From assembly GCA_958496175.1 (NCBI GenBank), contig OY292280.1, forward strand, positions 21,824,001 through 21,888,000: a stretch of DNA of 64,000 nt, in the 5' to 3' direction. The notes under the pieces were generated by a model. It worked only from the letters and a program-made list of their open reading frames with translations, was not told where the DNA came from and ran no database searches. The translations under genes and the position numbers were made by a program. This DNA is from Sisyra terminalis. Taxonomy: Eukaryota > Arthropoda > Insecta > Neuroptera > Sisyridae. Positions 1-11,047 of the stretch are shown here, one piece after another; the stretch's first letter is position 1; each line of letters starts with the position of its first letter.

Positions 1-3000
1 TTCTAATGCATAAAAAGGACATAAGGGATGTTTTCCTCACTAAATTAAAGTTGAATATTATAAACTAAACCATTCTTAACCACTATGCAAAAATAAAAAG
101 CATTTGTTACGTATATCTTTGGAAAATTGAAACTGGAAATTAAATTGATGAAAGTCTATGCGAAAAAATTCGTCTGATATTGGGTCATTTAAAGAAGGTG
201 ACTTTTCATTATGAGGTCTAGTTTTCTCAGCGGATTTTGAAATAAGGCTATCAAGTGAAATATAATAGGAAAAAACTTTTGTAATGTGTGCCAAAAGACA
301 CCCGCAATATCGTTTCAAACTTTCAAAAAGGACAGTTTTCTAATGCATTAAAAGGACATAAGGGATGTTTTCCTTCAATAAATTAAAGTTGAATATTATA
401 AACTAAACCATTCTTAACCACTATGCAAAAAAAAAAAAGCATTTGTTACGTACATCTTTGGAAAATTGAAACTGGAAATTAAATTGTTGAAAGTCTATGC
501 GAAAAAATTCGACTGATATTGGGTCATTTAAAGAAGGTGACTTTTCATTATGAGGTCTAGTTTTCTCAACGGATTCTGAATTAAGGCTATCAAGTGAAAT
601 ATAATAGGAAATCAATTTTGTCCTGTGTGCCAAAAGACACCCGCAATATCGTTTCAAACTTTCAAAAAGGACAATTTTCTAATGCATAAAAAGGACATAA
701 GGGATGTTTTCCTCACTAAATTAAAGTTGAATATTATAAACTAAACCATTCTTAACCACTATGCAAAAAATAAAAAGCATTTGTAACGTACATCTTTGGA
801 AAATTAAAAACTGGAAATTAAATTGATGAAAGTCTATGCGAAAAAATTCGACTGATATTGGGTCATTTAAAGAAGGTGACTTTTCATTATGAGGTCTCGT
901 TTTCTCAACGGATTCTGAATTAAGGCTATCAAGTGAAATATAATAGGAAATCAATTTTGTCCTGTGTGCCAAAAGACACCCGCAATATCGTTTCAAACTT
1001 TCAAAAAGGACAATTTTCTAATGCATAAAAAGGACATAAGGGATGTTTTCCTCACTAAATTAAAGTTGAATATTATAAACTAAACCATTCTTAACCACTA
1101 TGCAAAAAATAAAAAGCATTTGTTACGTATATCTTTGGAAAATTGAAACTGGAAATTAAATTGTTGAAAGTCTATGCGAAAAAATTCGACTGATATTGGG
1201 TCATTTAATGAAGGTGACTTTTCATTATGAGGTCTTGTTTTCTCAACGGATTTTGAAATAAGGCTATCAAGTGAAATATAATAGGAAAAAACTTTTGACC
1301 TGTGTGCCAAAAGACACCCGCTATATCGTTTCAAACTTTCAAAAAGGACAATTTTCTATTGCATAAAAAGGACATAAGGGATGTTTTCCTTCACTAAATT
1401 AAAGTAGAATATTATAAACTAAACCATTCTTAACCACTATGCAAAAAATAAAAAGCATTTGTTACGTGTATCTTTGGAAAATTGAAATTGGAAATTAAAT
1501 TTTTGAAAGTCTATGCGAAAAAATTCGACTGATATTGGGTCATTTAAAGAAGGTGACTTTTCATTATGAGGTCTAGTTTTCTCAACGGTTTCTGAATTAA
1601 GGCTATCAAGTGAAATATAATAGGAAATCAATTTTGTCCTGTGTGCCAAAAGACACCCGCAATATCGTTTCAAACTTTCAAAAAGGACAATTTTCTAATG
1701 CATAAAATGGACATAAGGGATGTTTTCCTCACTAAATTAAAGTTGAATATTATAAACTAAACCATTCTTAACCACTATGCAAAAAATACAAAGCATTTGT
1801 TACGTATATCTTTGGAAAATTGAAACTGGAAATTAAATTGTTGAAAGTCTATGCGAAAAAAATCGTCTGATATTGGGTCATTTAAAGAAGGTGACTTTTC
1901 ATTATGAGGTCTAGTTTTCTCAACGGATTTTGAAATAAGGCTATCAAGTGAAATATAATAGGAAATAACTTTTGTCCTGTGTGCCAAAAGACACCCGCAA
2001 TATCGTTTGAAACTTTCAAAAAGGACAATTTTCTAATGCATAAAAAGGACATAAGGGATGTTTTCCTTCACTAAATTAAAGTAGAATATTATAAACTAAA
2101 CCATTCTTAACCACTATGCAAAATATAAAAAGCATATGTTACGTATATCTTTGGAAAATTGAAATTGGAAATTAAATTTTTGAAAGTCTATGCGAAAAAA
2201 TTCGACTGATATTGGGTCATTTAAAGAAGGTGACTTTTCATTATGAGGTCTAGTTTTCTCAACGGTTTCTGAATTAAGGCTATCAAGTGAAATATAATAG
2301 GAAATCAATTTTGTCCTGTGTGCCAAAAGACACCCGCAATATCGTTTCAAATTTTCAAAAAGGACAATTTTCTAATGCATAAAAAGGACATAAGGGATGT
2401 TTTCCTCACTAAATTAAAGTTGAATATTATAAACTAAACCATTCTTAACCACTATGCAAAAAATAAAAAGCATTTGTAACGTACATCTTTGGAAAATTAA
2501 AAACTGGAAATTAAATTGATGAAAGTCTATGCGAAAAAATTCGACTGATATTGGGTCATTTAAAGAAGGTGACTTTTCATTTTGAGGTCTAGTTTTCTCA
2601 ACGGATTCTGAATTAAGGCTATCAAGTGAAATATAATAGGAAAAAAATTTTGTCCTGTGTGCCAAAAGACACCCGCAATATCGTTTCAATCTTTCAAAAA
2701 GGACAATTTTCTAATGCATTAAAAGGACATAAGGGATGTTTTCCTTCACTAAATTAAAGTAGAATATTATAAACTAAACCATTCTTAACCACTATGCAAA
2801 AAATAAAAAGCATTTGTTTCGTATATCTTTGGAAAATTGAAACTGGAAATTAAATTGTTGAAAGTCTATGCGAAAAAATTCGACTGATATTGGGTCATTT
2901 AAAGAAGGTGACTTTTCATTATGAGGTCTAGTTTTCTCAACGGATTCTGAATTAAGGCTATCAAGTGAAATATAATAGGAAAAAACTTTTAACCTGTGTG

Positions 3001-4403
3001 CCAAAAGACACCCGCAATATCGTTTCAAACTTTCAAAATGGACAATTTTCTAATGCATAAAAAGGACATAAGGGATGTTTTCCATCACTAAATTAAAGTA
3101 GAATATTATAAACTAAACCATTCTTAACCACTTTGCAAAAAATAAAAAGCATTTGTTACGTATATCTTTGGAAAATTGAAACTGGAAATTAAATTGTTGA
3201 AAGTCAAAGCGAAAAAATTCGACTGATATTGGGTCATTTAAAGAAGGTGACTTTTCATTATGAGGTCTAGTTTTCTCAACGTATTCTGAATTAAGGCTAT
3301 CAAGTGAAATATAATAGGAAATCAATTTTGTCCTGTGTGCCAAAAGACACCCGCAATAACGTTTCAAACTTTCAAAAAGGACAATTTTCTAATGCATATA
3401 AAGGACATAAGGGATGTTTTCCTTCACTAAATTAAAGTAGAATATTATAAACTAAACCATTCTTAACCACTATGCAAAAAATAAAAAGCATTTGTTTCGT
3501 ATATCTTTGGAAAATTGAAACTGGAAATTAAATTGATGAAAGTCTATGCGAAAAAATTCGACTGATATTGGGTCATTTAAAGAAGGTGACTTTTCATTAT
3601 GAGGTCTAGTTTTCTCAACGGAGTTTGAAATAAGGCTATCAAGTGAAATATAATAGGAAAAAACTTTTGTCCTGTGTGCCAAAAGACACCCGCAATATCG
3701 TTTCAAACTTTCAAAAAGGACAGTTTTCTAATGCATTAAAAGGACATAAGGGATGTTTTCCTTCACTAAATTAAAGTTGAATATTATAAACTAAACCATT
3801 CTTAACCACTATGCAAAAAATAAAAAGCATTTGTTACGTATATCTTTGGAAAATTGAATCTGGAAATTAAATTGTTGAATGTCTATGCGAAAAAATTCGA
3901 CTGATATTGGGTCATTTAAAGAAGGTGACTTTTCATTATGAGGTCTAGTTTTCTCAACGTATTCTGAATTAAGGCTATCAAGTGAAATATAATAGGAAAT
4001 CAATTTTGTCCTGTGTGCCAAAAGACACCCGCAATAACGTTTCAAACTTTCAAAAAGGACAATTTTCTAATGCATATAAAGGACATAAGGGATGTTTTCC
4101 TTCACTAAATTAAAGTAGAATATTATAAACTAAACCATTCTTAACCACTATGCAAAAAATAAAAAGCATTTGTTTCGTATATCTTTGGAAAATTGAAACT
4201 GGAAATTAAATTGATGAAAGTCTATGCGAAAAAATTCGACTGATATTGGGTCATTTAAAGAAGGTGACTTTTCATTATGAGGTCTAGTTTTCTCAACGGA
4301 GTTTGAAATAAGGCTATCAAGTGAAATATAATAGGAAAAAACTTTTGTCCTGTGTGCCAAAAGACACCCGCAATATCGTTTCAAACTTTCAAAAAGGACA
4401 GTT
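1..4403. repeat. 13-monomer higher-order unit, copy 1
   Basis: Thirteen diverged monomers form a unit that recurs 4,403-4,404 bp downstream. Private variants such as the A-run of twelve at 425-438, the ATGAAACGATATAGCGGG variant near 1,320 and the TAACGTTTC variants at 3,358 and 4,035 all recur in copy 2 in the same order. Monomers within the unit differ from each other far more than the two units differ. Confidence 0.9.
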
Positions 4404-7400
4404 TTCTAATGCATTAAAAGGACATAAGGGATGTTTTCCTTCACTAAATTAAAGTTGAATATTATAAACTAAACCATTCTTAACCACTATGCAAAAATAA
4501 AAAGCATTTGTTACGTATATCTTTGGAAAATTGAAACTGGAAATTAAATTGATGAAAGTCTATGCGAAAAAATTCGTCTGATATTGGGTCATTTAAAGAA
4601 GGTGACTTTTCATTATGAGGTCTAGTTTTCTCAGCGGATTTTGAAATAAGGCTATCAAGTGAAATATAATAGGAAAAAACTTTTGTAATGTGTGCCAAAA
4701 GACACCCGCAATATCGTTTCAAACTTTCAAAAAGGACAGTTTTCTAATGCATTAAAAGGACATAAGGGATGTTTTCCTTCAATAAATTAAAGTTGAATAT
4801 TATAAACTAAACCATTCTTAACCACTATGCAAAAAAAAAAAAGCATTTGTTACGTACATCTTTGGAAAATTGAAACTGGAAATTAAATTGTTGAAAGTCT
4901 ATGCGAAAAAATTCGACTGATATTGGGTCATTTAAAGAAGGTGACTTTTCATTATGAGGTCTAGTTTTCTCAACGGATTCTGAATTAAGGCTATCAAGTG
5001 AAATATAATAGGAAATCAATTTTGTCCTGTGTGCCAAAAGACACCCGCAATATCGTTTCAAACTTTCAAAAAGGACAATTTTCTAATGCATAAAAAGGAC
5101 ATAAGGGATGTTTTCCTCACTAAATTAAAGTTGAATATTATAAACTAAACCATTCTTAACCACTATGCAAAAAATAAAAAGCATTTGTAACGTACATCTT
5201 TGGAAAATTAAAAACTGGAAATTAAATTGATGAAAGTCTATGCGAAAAAATTCGACTGATATTGGGTCATTTAAAGAAGGTGACTTTTCATTATGAGGTC
5301 TCGTTTTCTCAACGGATTCTGAATTAAGGCTATCAAGTGAAATATAATAGGAAATCAATTTTGTCCTGTGTGCCAAAAGACACCCGCAATATCGTTTCAA
5401 ACTTTCAAAAAGGACAATTTTCTAATGCATAAAAAGGACATAAGGGATGTTTTCCTCACTAAATTAAAGTTGAATATTATAAACTAAACCATTCTTAACC
5501 ACTATGCAAAAAATAAAAAGCATTTGTTACGTATATCTTTGGAAAATTGAAACTGGAAATTAAATTGTTGAAAGTCTATGCGAAAAAATTCGACTGATAT
5601 TGGGTCATTTAATGAAGGTGACTTTTCATTATGAGGTCTTGTTTTCTCAACGGATTTTGAAATAAGGCTATCAAGTGAAATATAATAGGAAAAAACTTTT
5701 GACCTGTGTGCCAAAAGACACCCGCTATATCGTTTCAAACTTTCAAAAAGGACAATTTTCTATTGCATAAAAAGGACATAAGGGATGTTTTCCTTCACTA
5801 AATTAAAGTAGAATATTATAAACTAAACCATTCTTAACCACTATGCAAAAAATAAAAAGCATTTGTTACGTGTATCTTTGGAAAATTGAAATTGGAAATT
5901 AAATTTTTGAAAGTCTATGCGAAAAAATTCGACTGATATTGGGTCATTTAAAGAAGGTGACTTTTCATTATGAGGTCTAGTTTTCTCAACGGTTTCTGAA
6001 TTAAGGCTATCAAGTGAAATATAATAGGAAATCAATTTTGTCCTGTGTGCCAAAAGACACCCGCAATATCGTTTCAAACTTTCAAAAAGGACAATTTTCT
6101 AATGCATAAAATGGACATAAGGGATGTTTTCCTCACTAAATTAAAGTTGAATATTATAAACTAAACCATTCTTAACCACTATGCAAAAAATACAAAGCAT
6201 TTGTTACGTATATCTTTGGAAAATTGAAACTGGAAATTAAATTGTTGAAAGTCTATGCGAAAAAAATCGTCTGATATTGGGTCATTTAAAGAAGGTGACT
6301 TTTCATTATGAGGTCTAGTTTTCTCAACGGATTTTGAAATAAGGCTATCAAGTGAAATATAATAGGAAATAACTTTTGTCCTGTGTGCCAAAAGACACCC
6401 GCAATATCGTTTGAAACTTTCAAAAAGGACAATTTTCTAATGCATAAAAAGGACATAAGGGATGTTTTCCTTCACTAAATTAAAGTAGAATATTATAAAC
6501 TAAACCATTCTTAACCACTATGCAAAATATAAAAAGCATATGTTACGTATATCTTTGGAAAATTGAAATTGGAAATTAAATTTTTGAAAGTCTATGCGAA
6601 AAAATTCGACTGATATTGGGTCATTTAAAGAAGGTGACTTTTCATTATGAGGTCTAGTTTTCTCAACGGTTTCTGAATTAAGGCTATCAAGTGAAATATA
6701 ATAGGAAATCAATTTTGTCCTGTGTGCCAAAAGACACCCGCAATATCGTTTCAAATTTTCAAAAAGGACAATTTTCTAATGCATAAAAAGGACATAAGGG
6801 ATGTTTTCCTCACTAAATTAAAGTTGAATATTATAAACTAAACCATTCTTAACCACTATGCAAAAAATAAAAAGCATTTGTAACGTACATCTTTGGAAAA
6901 TTAAAAACTGGAAATTAAATTGATGAAAGTCTATGCGAAAAAATTCGACTGATATTGGGTCATTTAAAGAAGGTGACTTTTCATTTTGAGGTCTAGTTTT
7001 CTCAACGGATTCTGAATTAAGGCTATCAAGTGAAATATAATAGGAAAAAAATTTTGTCCTGTGTGCCAAAAGACACCCGCAATATCGTTTCAATCTTTCA
7101 AAAAGGACAATTTTCTAATGCATTAAAAGGACATAAGGGATGTTTTCCTTCACTAAATTAAAGTAGAATATTATAAACTAAACCATTCTTAACCACTATG
7201 CAAAAAATAAAAAGCATTTGTTTCGTATATCTTTGGAAAATTGAAACTGGAAATTAAATTGTTGAAAGTCTATGCGAAAAAATTCGACTGATATTGGGTC
7301 ATTTAAAGAAGGTGACTTTTCATTATGAGGTCTAGTTTTCTCAACGGATTCTGAATTAAGGCTATCAAGTGAAATATAATAGGAAAAAACTTTTAACCTG

Positions 7401-8320
7401 TGTGCCAAAAGACACCCGCAATATCGTTTCAAACTTTCAAAATGGACAATTTTCTAATGCATAAAAAGGACATAAGGGATGTTTTCCATCACTAAATTAA
7501 AGTAGAATATTATAAACTAAACCATTCTTAACCACTTTGCAAAAAATAAAAAGCATTTGTTACGTATATCTTTGGAAAATTGAAACTGGAAATTAAATTG
7601 TTGAAAGTCAAAGCGAAAAAATTCGACTGATATTGGGTCATTTAAAGAAGGTGACTTTTCATTATGAGGTCTAGTTTTCTCAACGTATTCTGAATTAAGG
7701 CTATCAAGTGAAATATAATAGGAAATCAATTTTGTCCTGTGTGCCAAAAGACACCCGCAATAACGTTTCAAACTTTCAAAAAGGACAATTTTCTAATGCA
7801 TATAAAGGACATAAGGGATGTTTTCCTTCACTAAATTAAAGTAGAATATTATAAACTAAACCATTCTTAACCACTATGCAAAAAATAAAAAGCATTTGTT
7901 TCGTATATCTTTGGAAAATTGAAACTGGAAATTAAATTGATGAAAGTCTATGCGAAAAAATTCGACTGATATTGGGTCATTTAAAGAAGGTGACTTTTCA
8001 TTATGAGGTCTAGTTTTCTCAACGGAGTTTGAAATAAGGCTATCAAGTGAAATATAATAGGAAAAAACTTTTGTCCTGTGTGCCAAAAGACACCCGCAAT
8101 ATCGTTTCAAACTTTCAAAAAGGACAGTTTTCTAATGCATTAAAAGGACATAAGGGATGTTTTCCTTCACTAAATTAAAGTTGAATATTATAAACTAAAC
8201 CATTCTTAACCACTATGCAAAAAATAAAAAGCATTTGTTACGTATATCTTTGGAAAATTGAATCTGGAAATTAAATTGTTGAATGTCTATGCGAAAAAAT
8301 TCGACTGATATTGGGTCATT
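4404..8320. repeat. 13-monomer higher-order unit, copy 2 (truncated)
   Basis: This is a near-exact second copy of the preceding 4.4-kb unit. Correspondence is essentially base for base until about 8,300-8,340, where the monomer switches to another subtype, and the 13th monomer is then cut by insert 1. The very high identity points to a recent segmental duplication or an unequal exchange. Confidence 0.9.
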
Positions 8321-8578
8321 TAAAGAAGGTGACTTTTCATTTTGAGGTCTAGTTTTCTCAACGGATTCTGAATTAAGGCTATCAAGTGAAATATAATAGG
8401 AAATCAATTTTGTCCTGTGTGCCAAAAGACACCCGCAATATCGTTTCAAACTTTCAAAAAGGACAATTTTCTAATGCATAAAAAGGACATAAGGGATGTT
8501 TTCCTTCACTAAATTAAAGTAGAATATTATAAACTAAACCATTCTTAACCACTATGCAAAAAATAAAATGCATTTGTT
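8213..8578. repeat. Mosaic terminal monomer of array 1
   Basis: The left part (to about 8,295) carries the variants of the monomer at 3,809 (GAATCTGG, GTTGAATGTC). The right part instead has CATTTTGAGG and CAACGGATTC, seen in the monomer at about 2,580. The switch suggests recombination or gene conversion at the array edge. The following partial monomer has AAAATGCATT in place of AAAAAGCATT and is then joined to insert 1. Confidence 0.6.
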
Positions 8579-8661
8579 GGAAAACTTTTAGGTCCTTGAT
8601 CCTTTTTTTCCAGAAAACAAATTTGTATTTAAATAGCTTTAGCTAGCACAATAGGTGAATT

Positions 8662-8901
8662 TTAAATATCGAAAAAACCATTAACGATATCGAAAACTTT
8701 AGGTTTAATTGGATTTTTGTTTCGATCGTAACGTAATATAGCTATGGTGTGAATTTCATCGAGAAATTCGACTAACATTTTTGTGAAAAAAATCGACGTA
8801 CATTTGGTCGACGAAATAAAATTTCTCAGAAGAGAAAAAAAAAAGTTTTTCCCCTTAAGCTTTTCCGGGTCCAAATTTATACCATCGATAGAGTAATTCA
8901 A
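8662..8901 (-). other. Short open frame in outer part of arm A, probably not a gene
   Basis: A 79-codon frame beginning MNYSIDGIN recurs at 15,236 (plus), 39,899 and 63,343 and is broken in the other copies. It is recorded because the frame persists in several modules, but the peptide is lysine/phenylalanine-rich from A/T runs, matches no family I recognise and has no visible promoter or splice context. Shared ancestry of the module explains the recurrence. Confidence 0.2.
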
Positions 8902-9073
8902 GCGCTATCGAATGAGCCTACTATCGTTAACCTACGATCGATAGTTATCGCTACAAATGGCTTTGAAGTTGGAAAAAGTGAAAAAAATCGCCAATTTAGG
9001 CCTATTTTTGGGATTCTTCAGAATTTCGGCCGGAAAATTTTCGCCAAAAAAATGAAAAATTGTTTAATTAAAA

Positions 9074-9262
9074 ATGATTTTTAGGCTTCTCGGAGCGTAA
9101 CTAAGCCATTCCCGAAATCCCATTTCACTAAATTCGAAAATTCGAGGTCCCCCCCCCCAAAAAAAAAACCGAAAAAATTGACTTCAGGATATGTTTTTTA
9201 GGCCTCTAGTGACGTAACTAAGCCATTCCCAGAGTCCTACTTCCCGAAAATCGAAAATTCGG
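9074..9262 (-). repeat. Internal ~70-bp duplication in arm A
   Basis: Two related units, 9,074-9,146 and 9,190-9,262, each contain AGGC(T/C)TC, a GTAACTAAGCCATTCCC core and a GAAAATTCG end. They are diverged tandem copies separated by the C/A tract. The same pair occurs in every module copy of the window. Confidence 0.75.
9149..9168. repeat. C10-A10 homopolymer tract
   Basis: Ten C are followed by ten A. The tract length varies between the seven module copies (C8 to C10), and in the copy near 45,875 the G/T version is interrupted. This is a slippage-prone site and a likely place for sequencing or assembly error. Confidence 0.85.
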
Positions 9263-9276
9263 TAATTTTTCGGGAA

Positions 9277-9334
9277 TGACGTCATTGGGTGGCGACGTAT
9301 GTGTGACGTTATATATATGAAAAGAGTGACGTCA
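9277..9334. promoter_or_regulatory. CRE-type palindrome cluster, arm A
   Basis: TGACGTCA occurs at 9,277-9,284 and 9,327-9,334, with a mutated TGACGTTA at 9,304. Other module copies keep all three palindromes perfect. TGACGTCA is the classic binding site of CREB/ATF bZIP factors. Actual binding is inferred, not shown. Confidence 0.5.
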
Positions 9335-9521
9335 CAAAACCATTGAGCAAAAATAAAATGAAAAATATATAGCATCATCGATCGATCATTTCGAACCCCG
9401 AAAGGTTGGAACTGTTCGATCGAATATTTCGATGATACAATGTCTGGAATGAGGAATTAATGTTAATTAGATATATTATAAGCTGTAAGGAATAGAAATC
9501 AATTTTTAGAAATTATAAAAA

Positions 9522-9604
9522 TCCGGGACCAATCGGGATGCGAACCAGGGACCTCGACTCCGAACAACAGCAACGGCGACCAAGACGACTCGGCTATCAG
9601 ATGA
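9522..9604 (-). ncRNA. tRNA-derived relic (type 1), arm A
   Basis: On the minus strand an A-box-like TAGCCGAGTCGTCTTGG is followed about 35 nt later by a B-box-like GGTTCGCATCC. This is the order and spacing of an internal pol III promoter in a tRNA with a long variable arm, or in a tRNA-derived SINE head. No clean acceptor stem or anticodon loop is evident, so this is a relic or SINE-like head, not a working tRNA gene. Confidence 0.55.
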
Positions 9605-9952
9605 TATATGTAATGACCTTAAAACTCATATATAAACAATTCTTATGAGATTTGTGGAAAATTGAAAAAAAATTTCGATCGAAGGAGTTGGAATTTTCCA
9701 AAAACCTTTTAACCATAGCTGCTCCATGTTAAAGTTGGAAAATTTTACTAAAAACATGGCCACATTTTAAGGTCCTTGATCCTTTTTTTCGAAAAAAACA
9801 ACATTTGTATTTCAAAAGAATTTCTTCAGAAAATTAAAATGTATATATAAAAAAAATCGATAAGGAAATCAAAAAGTTAGGATATTTTTCGATATTGTCT
9901 TTATCGTATTATTCGATAATCTATCGAAAAATATTGAACTTACCTTACTTAC

Positions 9953-9993
9953 CTAATCGTTGCATTATCTTAACTTTTCTTTGTATCTTAACT
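9953..9993 (-). other. 41-nt exon-like segment, arm A
   Basis: On the minus strand a TATATTTCAG acceptor precedes a 41-nt segment followed by the donor GTAAGTAAGG. The same 41-nt length and both splice signals recur in arm B (14,145-14,185) and arm D (17,104-17,144). One frame is open through it. It may be a real micro-exon inherited from a source gene. No start or stop can be tied to it. Confidence 0.4.
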
Positions 9994-10849
9994 CTGAAAT
10001 ATAAAATTCAGGAAGATGGGTGCGGAAAATCAAATTGAAACAATATGTTCAATTAACATAAATTTATTAATGTTAAATATCAATACAGTTTATAATAAAT
10101 TACAATATTAGTTTTTCCATTATTACAATAGTTTATATAATTTATGTAAAAGTATCAATTATTATAATCATATAGAAATATTAAGTTAATTAAATTTTCT
10201 TGATTTACAGATATTTTCACTATTTATCACTTAAACCACTTTATCACTTAAACCACTTTATAACTTCACATTCACTGAATTATTAAAACACAATTTACAG
10301 CTCTGATTGTTGTAGTAAATCCATTAGTGATTTTCTCGGTAGATATCAATTGTGGAAATGATATCCTTTATGAATTTGATGGATGATCCTCCAAAGATCC
10401 GCATTTATTCCTCAAACGTCCATTCGGAAATGATGAACATCTCAACTCCAATGAATAATTCTCCGTTGTCATCGGTCAGCTTCTTCTGGAACGAAAAAAT
10501 CAATAAATAATCAAAAATCAATATTTGGAAGTCTCAAAAGTACAGCGACTTACCAATTATTTATCTCCCAACAAGATGATACATTCTTTAGCGCAAAAAC
10601 AATGTCTTTGTCCATAGTTTCTTGGTAATTTGGATCTGTAAAAATATATTTTATAATTATTTAAACAAATTATACTTTCTAGCTACATTAACATGTATAG
10701 GTACTGGGGAACATATAATTTACATAATGAAAACATTGGTTGCTTCTGCATTTATTAACACAAAAGTCACTTCCAATTCTTTTTCATTTACCTATGTAGC
10801 ATAGATTTAACACTTGTGGGAACGTCACTGGACTTTTTACATTTCACAT

Positions 10850-10980
10850 TAAACATGCTGTGCAAATTTTTCCATATACAAAGCCCATTGAAGGTATGAA
10901 ATTGTGCATCAATTTGGAGGCAGATGAAATCATCAAACCCTTCAATATTCAAGTGCTTCTAACTTCGTCAAATAGGTAAG
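10850..10980 (+). repeat. Recurrent dispersed module, copy 1
   Basis: ACATGCTGTGCAAATTTTTC is followed by a weakly conserved ~120 bp ending in TAAGGGATG. Related copies are at about 12,190-12,330 (minus), 18,900-18,960 (plus) and 19,680-19,815 (plus). In translation the copies share an M-K-x-x-I start and an E-x-I-I stretch, which could be chance in such short DNA. It directly precedes the tRNA-derived relic here. Confidence 0.5.
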
Positions 10981-10984
10981 GGAT

Positions 10985-11047
10985 GACTTTGTAGCCGGGC
11001 TGATAAGTATGTTGAGGGAACAATCTCCGGGTTCGAACCTTGAAATT
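10985..11047 (+). ncRNA. tRNA-Ser-like relic (type 2), spacer
   Basis: TTGTAGCCGGGCTGATAAG contains an A-box-like core. CCGGGTTCGAACC lies 30 nt later and is a good B box. It aligns with the fuller relic at 19,033-19,103 but lacks the middle of the anticodon and variable region. The structure is degenerate and not a functional tRNA. Confidence 0.5.

Larger units (their letters stand above)
1..8578. repeat. Satellite array 1, 338/339-bp monomer
   Basis: About 25 head-to-tail copies of an AT-rich monomer. Each contains the landmarks ACCACTATGCAAAAAATAAA, GACTGATATTGGGTCATTTA, CTCAACGGATTCTGAATTAA and AAAAAGGACATAAGGGATG in the same order and spacing. Monomers fall into two length classes, mostly from TTTTCCTCAC versus TTTTCCTTCAC. 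The array begins before the window and stops abruptly at 8,578 inside a monomer, after GCATTTGTT. No part looks like a conserved protein, tRNA or rRNA. This is ordinary satellite DNA by structure; a centromeric or heterochromatic role is possible but not shown. Confidence 0.97.
8579..10830 (-). repeat. Arm A, first copy of the insert module
   Basis: This arm matches arm B (about 13,380-15,545) in inverted orientation and arm D (about 15,740-17,880) in direct orientation. Its outer end, GGAAAACTTTTAGGTCCTTG, is the same sequence that lies just outside the central hairpin of B/D, so A looks like a module cut at the hairpin base. GGTCCTTGATCCTTTTTTTC also occurs near 9,771, so a ~1.18-kb sub-unit is bounded by direct repeats of this motif. 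The outer 0.9 kb is rich in CGATCG and TATCGA strings. Confidence 0.85.

Noticed and set aside
76..8449. Series of 70-91-codon minus-strand frames in array 1, and the same in arrays 2 and 3, as a multigene family
   Set aside because: They are one frame of the satellite monomer. Variants are mostly amino-acid changing, many copies are truncated or broken, and the frame exists because the monomer is copied.
1..8578. CRISPR array or bacterial repeat array
   Set aside because: Monomers are 338 bp and adjoin without unique spacers, and the surrounding DNA is eukaryotic in character.
9184..9378. 64-codon frame (MMLYIFHFIF start) in all arms
   Set aside because: It runs through the CRE palindromes and one unit of the ~70-bp duplication; the resemblance to the neighbouring frame (EWLSY) comes from that DNA duplication.
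9536..9546. Functional tRNA gene at the type 1 relics
   Set aside because: A- and B-box-like strings are present, but no convincing acceptor stem, anticodon stem or terminator frames a full cloverleaf.
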